A DNA stretch of 64,000 bases from Isoetes taiwanensis. Lineage: Eukaryota; Streptophyta; Lycopodiopsida; Isoetales; Isoetaceae. Location: positions 626,357 through 690,356 of the forward strand of contig JAJEKV010000126.1 of the NCBI GenBank assembly GCA_021234155.1. The letters are read 5' to 3'. Below, one piece after another: positions 48,551 to 59,800 of the stretch. Position 1 is the first letter of the stretch, and every line of letters starts with the position of its first letter. The position numbers were made by a program, and so were the translations under genes. Below the pieces are notes generated by a model. It searched no databases, was not told where the DNA came from, and saw only the letters and a list, made by a program, of their open reading frames with translations.

Positions 48551-50150
48551 CCGCCTGATTAGAGAACTTCCTTATCTACAAGCCCAAACCGACATGAAAC
48601 GCCTAAATGTCGAAAGCAACATCCAACCGAACCACATGGCGAGGGAGAGCATGAAGACCGCCATCTGCCGTGAACACGAACATCAACACGTGAAACTCCC
48701 CGGGCAGTTAGTGCAGATGGAAGAGGAGTCTTGGCAAGTTAACGAATTAAGCGTGAACAAGCTAGAAAGATGGGGAATGCAAGCCTGATTTTAATTGTCT
48801 CGGGGAGTTTGGTGCGCATATTCATCATACAACATTTGAGTTTAAATGCATCATTTGAGCTTAGGTACTTGCTTTAACTATATATTGTTTATATTTTTTG
48901 TATGAATTAGTGAGCTTCATATTTGACAGTTGTTTACTCTATCCTCTTAGCGTATTATCAGGGGCCTCACTTGGATCTTGAGAGCGAACTCCACTTCCAG
49001 GAACTGCTTTCCATTTTTTTCCAAGCCGCCATTAATTAACCGATTCTTGCCGCTTCTATTCTCCTCACGACTTGACCCCACCTTGCCTACTCTTAGTCTC
49101 CCACCTTCTGTCCGACTGCCGTGCATTCTCGGCTCGTTGGATGTGAAGAGGTTCATGTACATATTCAAGAGGGAATATGTGTTTGATTCTAGTTTTGTAG
49201 CATGTGAATTCTTTGGAAGGTTCCTCGACTTTGCTTTTTTGATTGTTTGATGGTTGGACGATTTCTTCCTGAGTCTTTTTTCTCCTCGTGTTGGAGATGG
49301 TACTGCATGCAGTAATCTTTGTGGTATCAATGAGCTTGCTTTGAGAAATATGCCGGTTGTGGAGCACCGGTGCCAATTACCACACCTTGTGGGTAGAGAC
49401 GTGGTTGATGGAGGGCCGAGGAGAATTGAGGTATACAACCGCCGCCTAGTTTGATGGCAACTGCATCTTATCATTCTTTTGTATTTCTCGGATGGTCGGG
49501 AAGATGAGTCGGGGCCTTTTGTTCCTTCTACCTTGTAACATAATTTTGCTACTCTGGCGCTTTCTTCTCTCCCCGCTGCGTGTCTTTGTGGAGTTTTTTG
49601 AAGTTGCAAGAACAAGCTTTGCCATGGCCTCGAGGCGTGGTCCCGCTCCCTTCATGTTATTGTTGCCCTCTCGCTGGTCAGATCTTTGAATGTTATAGGG
49701 CCCCCAGAGGTGCCGCCTTCTTGTTGTGTTGTAGTTGTGTATTTGTGGATAGTGACATGAGTGTTACAGTTGCTTGTAAACGACATTACCTGCTGTTGGT
49801 GATGTAATATATGGAGCATCCTTTTTGTGCAATTGTGTTTCTGTGATCATTATTTTGTAATCGAATTCATTAGCTTACATACGGCCACGACCCTTGCATT
49901 GGGGCGTGCTCGCTGATCTGTGAACGTTTGATAGGGAAATAAAGTTTTCATGTCGACACCTTAGTTGGTATTCTTTTTTATGTGTTTCGTATTTCGATAC
50001 GTACTTGTGGCATATGGGGAGCGTCCTGCTATGCGGGGGTGTGAGGTGTAAAATCCCTTGCCCTTGATTTGGCATATTCACACCTTTATGCTGGGATCCA
50101 ATGGTCCTTAATTACAATTCATTGTTGTGCCTGGATCTCATATGATTCTT
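48551..50150. other. no supported gene
   Basis: The longest frame is minus-strand 48947-49615 (222 codons), but it has no known domain and the opposite strand is also open in pieces. Plus-strand 48384-48788 (134 codons) lies largely in the repeat above. I call neither a gene. Confidence 0.4.
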
Positions 50151-50211
50151 CAAGTTTGCATTTTACATGTAAGGCTTCAAATGCATGTTCAAATATGGTG
50201 GTGGATGTTTT

Positions 50212-52460
50212 TTAGCTAGAGTAGTTTTTCTCTCTTTCTGCTTCATTTTCTGATCGACATTGTTCTTGGAGCTTCCTAGTTGTTTGTTCCAGAAGCAGCT
50301 TAGTTTTCCTGTCATGAACAAGAAGGCCAATGCATTCAATATGATGTTCCAATGTGAACATTGGAACTGGACAGAATCTCAGACTCCATGAGCTATGGGA
50401 AGCTTCAAAGAGCTCGCGCAATCGCTGGGATTGATGGCGGATCAGCTGTGTAACTTCAGATTGTTTTGATAGGAAGACTGTGTATGGATCTTTCCACCCA
50501 TCCATGTCATCTGTCATCAACTGCCAGATCATTGCACCAGCAGCTGCACCTCCAGTCATGGCAGAATGATAAACTACATTATACATGGTTTCAATTAGCT
50601 GGAGACGTTTTTCAATACCAAACTTATCTGCAAGCCCAAATTCTGCAAAAACAACAGGTTTTTGCAGTCGAAGCACTCCATCATAAATATGAGTTCTAAC
50701 CCATAATGCAAACCATTTTAAAAGATCTTCAAACTGTGCGTCCGATCTCCTGCAATTACATAAAGTACCCTTAAACTGAAAGCAACTATATCCACTGAGG
50801 TGACCAACCTAAAAAATGGCAACGAACGGAAAGAAAAGATAGTAGATACACACCAGGAATCTGGATAGGCATGAACAGTAGCAAAATCAATATTCGGGTG
50901 ATAAATGATTGCGATTAAAATCAGTTCTAGGATTTGGCAGTATGTATTAGGATCAACTATAATGCTTTCAGGACTAGTTCCACCATAAAACCCCTCAACA
51001 CCGACTGTTAGAAGATGCTTTTGATCCAACGACTTTAAGTATGATGACATGTCATCAATCCATTTCTGCGATGACAGAAAAGATACAAAGATATATACAG
51101 GACTGCAAAATTTGAGAAACAAATGATAGTGCCATTAGAGAAGGACTAAGAAACCTGAAGTACAGAACCACTCGCATCTGAGGTGCACCGTGGTTCATTC
51201 ATAAGTTCCCAACCAAAGATAGCAGGCTCTTCACGATATTCTATGCCAGTTATGGTATTAACTCGTGTCAAGACCGTCTGCATTTCAAAACCTGTGTCAA
51301 AGAGAAAATGTTACATATATATAAATATAAGTATGTTACCTTCACATGAGACTTATAATAGTCGATGATTGTATCGTTTGTGAAGAAGGCATCATTTGTC
51401 TGGTTTCCCACATCTATGCCTGCCTCCTTTGCCCATTTGACATACTGAGTCTTGCCACCATAGTTATCCCAATTGTTGACTAGACTTAGAAGTAAACGTA
51501 TTCCATTCTTTTTTGCCTCATTGACTACAAAATCTAATGCCTGCATGCATTATAACATTTTTTCTAAAGATGTAGAAAAAAGTTTAAATTTTGTCAACAA
51601 GAATCACAAACAGCAATGTGTCTTCAGACGTCACAAATAGCTACGTATCTTCACCCATGAGGATGAGAAAAAAAGAAATCTAGAAACAGCAACGAACATT
51701 GTTAAAGATTGGTTTGGAACCAGGAAACTATGCCATGATTTCAAAGTCATAATGCTTTTGCTAGTTTATCCTCTCATTGTATGTGATGGTCAATTTAACA
51801 AAAAATATTCCTTAGGATGCTAAAGAGGCTGCATTCTGGAATTTTTGTATATCTTTCTATATGCATAACAAAGCATACAAGCCTGGACCTTGAGCATTTC
51901 CTGGCGAGTTTCATATTTTCATTAATACATACTCTCAACCAATGCTTTTATCTGTCATGTCTCAAAGAATCTAAATTTAATCTGAAACATAGGTTCAAAG
52001 GCATGCAACTAACCTGAAAAACTTTTTCATCATACTTCCCTGGAGACAGCTGCAATGCTTGGTAGCCACCATCGTTGAAAGCCAAAGTTCGACAAACAGT
52101 AAGACCTATATCAGTTGCTTGCTTAAGAAAAGCTTGCAAAATAGGCCTGGCATTTACATCCACAGATCTTGCCATAAGCCAGTATGAATTCCACCCATTC
52201 ATATAAAAGGGCTCTCCATTTACAACAAATTGAGGCCCATACCTCTGTACGAATGCCATCTCTTGTTTTGGAGGCTGATCCGACATATTGGTGATCTAAA
52301 AACGCTGATTTTGAATACCGGAATGAACCTGCCCAGTCCAAAACTAAAACTTCAACGAAATGGAAGAAACAGAAGCATGCAAAAAGAAAGAATTGCAGCA
52401 TGTTAAATATGGTTCTAAAGCTCATGCGACAAGCAACAGGAAGAAAAGCCTTACCGTCAT
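50212..52460 (-). CDS. mannan endo-1,4-beta-mannosidase (GH5_7), six exons
   Basis: Endo-beta-mannanase hydrolyses beta-1,4-mannan and glucomannan in plant cell walls. Exons on the minus strand: 52455-52460, 52014-52295, 51340-51540, 51155-51277, 50854-51065, 50212-50749. All introns are GT-AG and the joins keep frame, giving about 453 residues. Landmarks are [21 protein letters not shown] at the start of the barrel (split here: [17 protein letters not shown]), [24 protein letters not shown] with the acid/base Glu near residue 191, [24 protein letters not shown], and VVFAEFG with the nucleophile Glu near 311, then [12 protein letters not shown]. The C-terminus runs about 40 residues beyond the usual end. 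The modelled N-terminus (MTITNMSDQ) lacks a signal peptide, which is unusual for this secreted family. A hydrophobic leader lies in another frame at 52330-52425. A stretch in exon 5 also departs from the family. The gene is probably functional. Its regulation is not visible. Confidence 0.93.
52330..52425 (-). other. possible signal-peptide sequence, out of frame with the mannanase
   Basis: The minus-strand ATG at 52423-52425 starts [18 protein letters not shown], followed by [15 protein letters not shown]. This is a typical secretory leader, located where mannanases carry theirs. It is one base out of frame with the mannanase body and lies inside intron 1 of the model used here. Either a single-base error or mutation separates it, or alternative splicing or starts exist. 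Confidence 0.5.
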
Positions 52461-52534
52461 CCTGCCTGCTGCATTATAGGATTATGCGTAAAGCGGAAAA
52501 AGGATTTTGCTGCAAACAGAAGGGCCATGAATAG

Positions 52535-52790
52535 CTATGCTGGTGGGTGTGACTAGGCAGTTTTATCAATCATCAGTGTTTACTACACGACTACATCTTC
52601 TTAGATAGGTAGGTAGGTAGGCTGGTGGGTGTGACTAGGTCAAAATAATAATAATAATAGGATGTTTGGAACAATAAAAAATTTACTACACAGACTACAT
52701 CTTAGATAGATGGGTCTAGGTAGGTAGGTAGGTAGGTAGGTAGGTAGGTAGGCTGGTGGGTGTGACTAGGCAGTTTTATCAATCATCAGA
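52535..52790 (+). repeat. duplicated block with (TAGG)n runs
   Basis: GGCTGGTGGGTGTGACTAGG occurs at about 52538, 52620 and 52751. CTACATCTTAGATAG-type blocks precede TAGG runs at about 52605-52620 and 52717-52752. A related unit without a long TAGG run lies at 54015-54110. The block is in the 5' flank of the mannanase. Confidence 0.85.
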
Positions 52791-53586
52791 ATACTACAGT
52801 TTGGGGTCTCTTTAAAATTTTGGTGACCATTAGATTGGGGTATATTACAGGTGATATTCCCTCCCATACCCTTTCAACCCTTCTTCGCAAATACGTCAAG
52901 ATGGGGGCTCAAATCCACCCCATTTGACTTTCACCCTCCAACAAAAACCATGTCATGGTTCGATATGTATCACAATAGAATATTCCCACAAAAAAAACAT
53001 CTTAGATATGAGCATCAAATTCCTATGAGCCCTCATCATAGAACTAGTCTCTTTCCCCAAAGATGATTCCCATGCTCATCCAACCATAACGATTCATCCC
53101 TATACAAGGGATGGCTATTATGCCATGTACATCCTATACAAGGGATGGCTAAGCCCACTAATAAAGCAAAAAGTTAGTGCCCCTGTCAAACACATAAAAA
53201 CAAATGAATTTAGATGAACAATAGTAACAAATGATTTCAGATGAGCAGCATGTTCACATGCATACTTATGGCAAATCGGCTCCCGTTCTCCGCCCATCGA
53301 TCCAAAGATGCAATTCAGCCCTCCCTTCGAAGCTGATATAAAAATGCACCAAAAATGCAAAAAAACTGGTTGCTTGGCTGGAATTAAAAGCCCTGTGTTG
53401 TGAATGATAAATCACTAAAAAGAAATATTCCGTTGTCCAAGAGCAAGCTTGGGTTCACCTCTCTCCTCTGCCTAGCTCAATGCAAAAATCGAAATCTTTA
53501 GAAACAGAGCCTTGCCATGCTTTTTGCTAAATCCCATATCTAAAACAAGCCATGGCCTCCATCGCCACATCCACAGATTGCGCCTG
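52791..53586. other. 5' flank of the mannanase, no clear regulatory site
   Basis: No TATA box, operator or gene can be supported. Only short frames are present. Confidence 0.4.
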
Positions 53587-53622
53587 TTATAAGATAAGAT
53601 AAGATAAGATAAGATAAGATGA
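53587..53622 (+). repeat. (AAGAT)n microsatellite
   Basis: Seven or so GATAA units. No LINE-like GTCCCATAGG block was seen beside it. Confidence 0.9.
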
Positions 53623-54014
53623 TCCAAGTTCAAAGCAATTCAAGCAATTCGCTGCAAGCCACTCTGCTCTGACAACATCTGGCCTCTGACCAAAACCCTG
53701 TTTCTTTTGTTCAGTTTCTGCTCCAAAAGCTATTATCTGAACCCAAGAAACTCACATCCCTTGATTTCGATTCTTCCCACTATGGTCTTAGGGAAGAAAG
53801 CAAGCAAGCAGACACAAAGCAACACTTGCACTGCCATCTGCGGCATACCCACGTGAAGCGTAACCCTCCCGACCAACAGGCAAACACATTCAAACCCTAG
53901 ATTCCCCTATTTGGAATCCAGGGTACCAGCATCACCTTTTACGGTATTCATATACGAATACCAACAAAAACCATGCAAAATCTTAGGTTATATTTGTACC
54001 CTTTCTGATTTCGG
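53623..54014. other. intergenic, nothing recognised
   Basis: No gene or repeat recognised. Confidence 0.5.
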
Positions 54015-54110
54015 CCAGATTATCAATCATCAGAAAAAATAATAATAGGATATTTGGAACAATAAGAAAATGTCTACTACATGACTACATCTTAGATGGA
54101 TGGATGGTAT
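54015..54110 (+). repeat. dispersed unit of the 52.5-52.8 kb repeat
   Basis: TTATCAATCATCAG, AATAATAATAGGATATTTGGAACAATAA and CTACATGACTACATCTTAGATGG match 52560-52720. Confidence 0.8.
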
Positions 54111-54244
54111 TTTTACGTCATGCCACATTGGCGATGTCCATGATGATATATAAGCAACCTATTGCATTTTGGCTTCAACATAGCCTAGCATATCAAATTC
54201 AAAGCAAATGTATCTGAGTTGGAAATGAGCATCATAAGGATTAA

Positions 54245-54640
54245 CGCATAAGGGGCGATTTACATGCTGATGTCGTGCCATCGAGATCATGAAAAATGGC
54301 GAGCCATTTTTTGAGGAGCGTCGAGTTTGATGTTCTTGCACATGGCAAAATGGGGCCGAGGGTGCATGTAAACTGTCCCTAAAAACAGTTTCACATGCAC
54401 CCTCGCAACCTTCACCATCATGTTACGCCCATCATCGTCCACCATCGCCAATTTGCACAAGGTAAAACAGGCCCCCTCGGCGATGGTTGCATGTGAACCG
54501 ACTCTAAGGGACGATGTACATGTCGTCTTCGCGCCATTGAGGTCATGAAAGCCATTTTTTGAGGAGTGTCAATAGTTTGCTGCTTTTGCACATGGCAAAA
54601 TAGGGCCAACGATGTGTATAAACCATCCCTAAAGACAACA
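54245..54640 (+). repeat. diverged direct repeat, about 250-bp period
   Basis: GGGGCGATTTACATGCTGATGTCGTGCCAT...TTTTTTGAGGAGCGTC...TTGCACATGGCAAAATGGGG recurs at about 54508-54612 (ACGATGTACATGTCGTC..., TTTTTTGAGGAGTGTC, TTGCACATGGCAAAATAGGG). A partial unit sits between them. Minus-strand open frames across it repeat each other. Confidence 0.8.
54360..54402 (+). repeat. 17-18 bp inverted repeat (hairpin)
   Basis: GGGTGCATGTAAACTGT and ACAGTTTCACATGCACCC flank an 8-base loop. There is one unpaired base. It lies inside the repeat above. Confidence 0.9.
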
Positions 54641-56504
54641 ACACCATTCTTATAAGCAACCTATGAACCAACATTAGGACCTCACTCTTTAGACCATTTA
54701 GTCTCTTGTGGATGATAAAAATCAATTCAACTCTTTGGAGAGTGTGATAAGAAACATCATTTGCCTTCTGTCTTTAATAAAGATTTTATCGGCAATTGAA
54801 GTGTGATAATCTTCTAATAAAGTGTTCAAGAGACTCAAAACCCTCATTTATTTATAGTAAGAGAAGAATTTTTTTGTAAGAATTTTTTGTATTAGCCAAT
54901 GGAAAGCTTTGTTTTAAGAGCATATTTTTTAAATATTCAATGTGACGTTTTCCTATTGCGTTTATATATGTTGTGTGCAATTTGTAAATGATTCGTGGAA
55001 ATTACCTGCAATTATGGGTAAGAAATTTGTTGTTTAAGGTTTTGGTGACCCGCAATAGTAGTTATTCTCTCTAAGTTTATCATTTTGGCAGCAACTCCAT
55101 AAGCTCTTATTTCTTGGACGAGAAAAGCAAGCATTACTTTTGATTTCCAGATTTGGATGATAAAAATCATGCAAAATTGAAACAACAATGTGCTATGGCA
55201 GAACTCAGCAGTATTATCTGCATCAAGCAGAGGATGGGTTACATGCAGAAATAGGAAAATATAATATGTAAAGCAAAACATGAAAACTGGTGAGGGCATT
55301 GAAGATATACAACCATATTCACCCCCATTTAGTCAAGTTCTGTTAGTAAAATATATAAGCAAAGAGTGCAAGAAAGCCAAGGGGAGCCCTAAAAACTATC
55401 TTATTTGATCAATACTACACTAATCAATATTAATCTGTTTTTTCGCAATGAAATTGTCACTATTTGGAAGTTGTAAGCTCTAATTGGAATTTCAAAACGA
55501 GGTTATTTCATCGTCCAAAACACTAAACACCTCCAACAAATGAATATATACCTCTGATAAGTAATAACAAGGCTCATAACGAGAATTTCATCGATCTGAA
55601 CCATCAGATCGAGGTTTTAGCATTGATTGGCCAAGATGTGTCCCTTTTGTTGACCGGTTGTTCCGTGTTGGAGGCATCCGGATTTGTGTTGGAGTTTTTC
55701 TCTCACTTTCTAAATATTGAACATGCTTGACCAACCCGGCAGGTTGGCTTTTTGTAGGTATCTTTTCATTGCCTTTTCTTTAGTTTGGGATCTTCCTTTT
55801 TGCCTATCTTGAGAATGATATCTCTCAAGTTGATCCAAGCCCATGTGGAAGCTTCTTGTAGAGGGTTTATCGCTAAAGTTTTTTCCTGAAAGTCCAAAAG
55901 GGCGGCATTTTTTAATCCCAGTGATAAGCCTTCGTTAGCTACCTATATTCTTAGTTGTAATTGGGGCTCCATGACTTTATAACTGAAGTGAACTTTATTT
56001 TTATGTTAAGTGGATAGTATGCAAGTATGCAGCTACCAATCTCCTAATCAACATAAGTCAAAATGTAACATTATTGCTACCTGATGTGCATATGGAATTA
56101 AAAACTCCATCATGAAAAATAAGTAGTCCTTATGGCAGATTATACGCAAGTGAACCTACATTATCCAACTACAAAGAGCATGTAACTAAATGCTCAACCT
56201 ACATGTAAGCCTATAAACCTGCATGCAAAGCAGAATCTAACTATTACAAAAGGAAAAGAAACTATAATTCAAGTATACATGCAGTTACCTTTTGTTGCAG
56301 GCAGTTTAAGTGCTACAGGCAAATTGGTATCCAATGAGCAATTAGGATCCACAAGGAAATCATTGTGCTAGCAAGATAGGATTATACGCGGGAGACAATA
56401 AGAATGTCTACAAGGTGCCAGGACCACTAAATTCATACCAAAATTTTGCTCACAATATGTACATAAAGAAAAAGGCCGAACAATAATCTAATCTGCAAGA
56501 ATAT
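54641..56504. other. intergenic, no gene recognised
   Basis: A segment at 55860-55935 (AGTTTTTTCCTGAAAGTCC...TTTTTTAATCCCAGTGATAAG) resembles, in plus orientation, the fold-back region of the 63.5 kb LINE 3' UTR. The rest is unremarkable. Confidence 0.4.
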
Positions 56505-56712
56505 GTAGCATTATAACAGGGGTTTTTTTTTGTGTTTTTGTACTGTTTTCTCTAAGGTTTTCATATGATTTGGTGGCCGTATTCATCCAGGTGTACTAAA
56601 TAGTATTTCTAGAGTGCATCCTTTTTTGTTAGCCGTTGATTTTTAGAAAAGGGGCAAATCACATGGTGAATATCCTCCCATTAGTTTTAGGGTTTTTAGG
56701 GTTTTAGGGAAA
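56505..56712 (-). repeat. dispersed repeat family B, copy 4
   Basis: It matches 3196-3395 in the same orientation, including TTCATATGATTTGGTGGCC and GTACTAAATAGTATTTCTAGAGTGCA. It ends in TTTTAGGGTTTTTAGGG (56684-56708). Confidence 0.75.
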
Positions 56713-57377
56713 AGCTTTGAGGTAGAAGTTTGCGACCAAGCCATATCCAAAGCTTAATACTCATATTTGCGGTACTCTTAGGTTTTAAACTTCTATATCA
56801 TTTTGATCGTTGCTTCAAAATGGCGATGGTGGAAATAGGCGTGTGCTTGGTTTATCCGATACCATACACATTCCCTACCATCCCTAAGATGATCGGTGCA
56901 TTCCGCAGACCGAAGACCCTAATTTTAGGGTCTGACTCTCAACGTGAATAAAAGACCTGCTCCCTACATCCGAGTTCCCTGCGGGTTTCCATCCTGCTCA
57001 AACACCCGGCAGGTGTCTTTCTCGATAATTCCGGCGGATCAATAGCGTCTCACCCTAAAGAATTTTCGGGGTTCTTCGATTTTTAGGCTTCAAGCCCATT
57101 TGCTGAAATTTTTGACTTGACATGATCGTCGATTGGCTATTCCATGCGAAATGGTCGAAAGATCTTTGTAGAACTAGAATCCCTTCGATCCCATTCTTCA
57201 TCCCCTTTTTTTTTTGATATGTGTATAACCATTTTTTTGCATACTATCGTCTTTGAGAACGGGTCCCTTTTACATGCATATTGCTAAAACCAATTGCTTT
57301 GTACTCTGTTGCAGGAAGGACTGTCTTCCTGGGTCCAAGATTACATTGTCAATGAAGTTTTTCCATAACTACTTCAA
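56713..57377. other. intergenic, nothing recognised
   Basis: Short frames only. Confidence 0.45.
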
Positions 57378-58035
57378 TATGTATGTCAAACCTTTATTCT
57401 AGAATGGAACTCCCATGAAAACCAACAAACCGCCTAGAGACTAGGCTTCTATTCATCTCGGCCAGATTTTCTACAATGGTGGATAGTGGGTAGCAGCACA
57501 TCACGCGAACTACCCACGAAAAATAAAGGGAAAATCCAATTATAACATTTGGACCCCAAAAATACAATGCTAACAGATGTTCTTCAGGTACTGGCGCCGA
57601 AGCTTATCAAGGGATTAAAACCCCAGCCTTTCTCGGGTTTTTCGAGGAAAAACCCTAGTGATAAACCTTCGGCAAGGGGCTTAGACAAACGCAAAGGCGG
57701 GAGAAATCGCTCCCAAAACCCACGAATGGAGAAGTCGAAAAGGATGCCGCCGGGCCAACCCTCACCTGCACATCACCAACACCAAAAAAAAAAAACAAAA
57801 CAAACCTCCCAGAGTGGAGGGGCTGATTATCTTGGCGTGCCACCGATAAATATAATAAACAAAGAAGGGGGGAGGGTGGGTTCAAAGAAAAGAGGTTTCT
57901 GAGAGAGAAGAGGAAGGTCGATGAGACGTTGATGCAAACGCCTAAAATAGCGAACTCCCAACCCGAATCGGGCATCGCGCCCCGCATGCATGCAAAACAT
58001 GCATGCTCGTCCCATTCTAGAATGGCGATCCGATG
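57378..58035 (-). repeat. LINE 3'-UTR-like dispersed repeat
   Basis: It contains GACTAGGCTTCTATTCATCT and ATTTTCTACAATGGTGGATAGTGGGTAGC (like 63145-63195), the fold-back GGGTTTTTCGAGGAAAAACCC (57627-57652), and the end block CTCGTCCCATTCTAGAATGGCGATCCGA (58005-58032), like those at 47707-47740 and 48470-48500. The 110-117 codon frames here are probably spurious. Confidence 0.6.
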
Positions 58036-58994
58036 TCTCGGATCGATGGGATCATTTGGAAATTTCTGCTTTGTCCATGAGGCATGATGTCCTTATTTTT
58101 GTTATCTCAGCTTCCACATTGGTAGCATTTTGTAAAAAGAAATGTGTGGATTTGCTTTATAAAGTTTTTGGTGCTTCCCCAAGATCCAAGTCCAACTGCA
58201 ACAATAGTCACCCATATCACCACGCTTAGATTTATGCAATAGATGCCTATCCAAGTTGGCATCCAATAAGGGAGCTTCTCTATCGTATTTTGTGATTTAC
58301 AGCATGGTAGAGCATCGTAGTCCATCTTCAATCTGGCTTCATCCGGTGCACACTTTATTCACCCAGTAGATTTTTATTTCCATTCTTGAAGGCAACCTCC
58401 ACTCTCAATGTTTTCAATTTTGTGGGGCTTCAAAATGGCGAATTGCAGAGTTTGTTTCTCTTCCTATCTTTGAATTTTTCTTTTTTCCCACTAAATAAGT
58501 AGCCAGGAATATTGTGGTGGGGATTCCCATCCCCTTCCCTTATTTCTGTGAGGTCTTGCAGAAGCAAATTGAAGAGGTCAAGAAGCACCAGGAACAACCG
58601 GCAGGTATCCGGCAAGCAAGTTAGAACTTATTGCTACATCACAAGGGTTTTGGTTTACTCCATCGTTCAGGATCTTTTATGTCAAAGTTCCAGAGAATAT
58701 TGTGGCCAATACATTCCAATTGCCCTTTCTTGACTTGTACTGTTTGGCTTAACTGCCAAATTAATGGTTTTTTGTGGAGTTGCAATGGCCTATACTGGCA
58801 GAAGATTGGTGTTTGTGAGATTTCTTTCTAATGTTCCCACTTCACTTGTAAATCATGGAGCAAAGAGAATCAAGACACAACTATCTCTCTAGTGGACACC
58901 TCAGTTTAGCATGACAATTAGGGTGAACTAGTGTATAGTTTCACCATGAAATACTGCATACTCGGCCAGAATAAGGATCCAAATTCTTTGAATT
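58036..58994. other. intergenic, no gene recognised
   Basis: Normal CAG/CTG content, but no ORF with a recognisable domain. Confidence 0.4.
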
Positions 58995-59611
58995 GGCAGG
59001 GAATTGAGATTACAAAATGTACTCATAGTTGTTTGCAATGGGAATAATTTGTTTGTCTTGATGTTATTGTGCTTTTTAGTAATAATTAATATTTACGCCC
59101 ATAACATTTACCTATGTTTGCGTTAGTTAGGGCCCGAAGGGCCCAAATTTTTTTTTAATATAACAATCACCATTAATATTATTAACACAAACCATTGCAT
59201 TTAACAAATTTTAATTAAAATCCCCCTTAAACCCCCTTTGGTTTGGGTGCATATTCACATGGGGGGTTACGTAGGGCAGCGAGAGCTCCAAAAATATATT
59301 TACAATACACGTATAAAATTAACACCATTAAGTACATTCTCTCAAACCTTATAGTATTTTGCAAACCTTAATATACAGTATATAAAAACTTGTATATGCA
59401 TACCCCACAAACGAGGATCGCTATGTACGGTCCAGATCTTGGAATAAAGGGCGAATATGCCCATCCGACAGCTCTCGTTGCCCGGAGTAACCCCCCATGT
59501 GAATATGCACCCAAACCAAAGGGGGTTCAAGGGGGGTTTTAATTAACATGTGTTAAATGCAATGGTTTGTGTTAATAATATTAATGGTAGTTGTGTGTTA
59601 ATTGTTATATT
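58995..59611 (-). mobile_element. family A inverted-repeat element with flank
   Basis: The flank at 58995-59155 matches 6695-6845. The element itself spans 59157-59611. Its left arm ATATAACAATCACCATTAAT... and right arm ...ATTGTTATAT are complementary over about 100 bp apart from a gap of about 13 bases in the left arm. The inner arms include CCCCCTTTGGTTTGGGTGCA. It is non-coding. Confidence 0.85.
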
Positions 59612-59800
59612 AAAAAAAAAAATAAAGAGGGGAAGGCTACAAAGTAAGGATTGAGGAATGCCCTGAAAATTTCATCAATTCCATTATTTTCTTGTCTCCT
59701 ACCTCAGTTGAGCCCATATCAAGGATCTCTTGCCTCCTTTCGTTTAACACAATCAATTTCTTGCTTAAAGAAGTCTACACTAGATCTATTGTCTAAGAAG
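59612..59800. other. 3' flank of the decayed ORF below
   Basis: The minus-strand frame of the ORF at 59710-60325 ends near here. No other feature. Confidence 0.4.

Noticed and set aside
48384-48788. 134-codon plus-strand ORF
   Set aside because: Starts inside a dispersed repeat and has no domain. Likely chance.
48947-49615. 222-codon minus-strand ORF
   Set aside because: No domain, the opposite strand is also open in pieces, and there is no splice or promoter support. Probably chance.
56684-56712. Telomere-like TTTTAGGG repeats
   Set aside because: Only three imperfect units, shared with a dispersed repeat (3370-3395). Not a telomeric tract.
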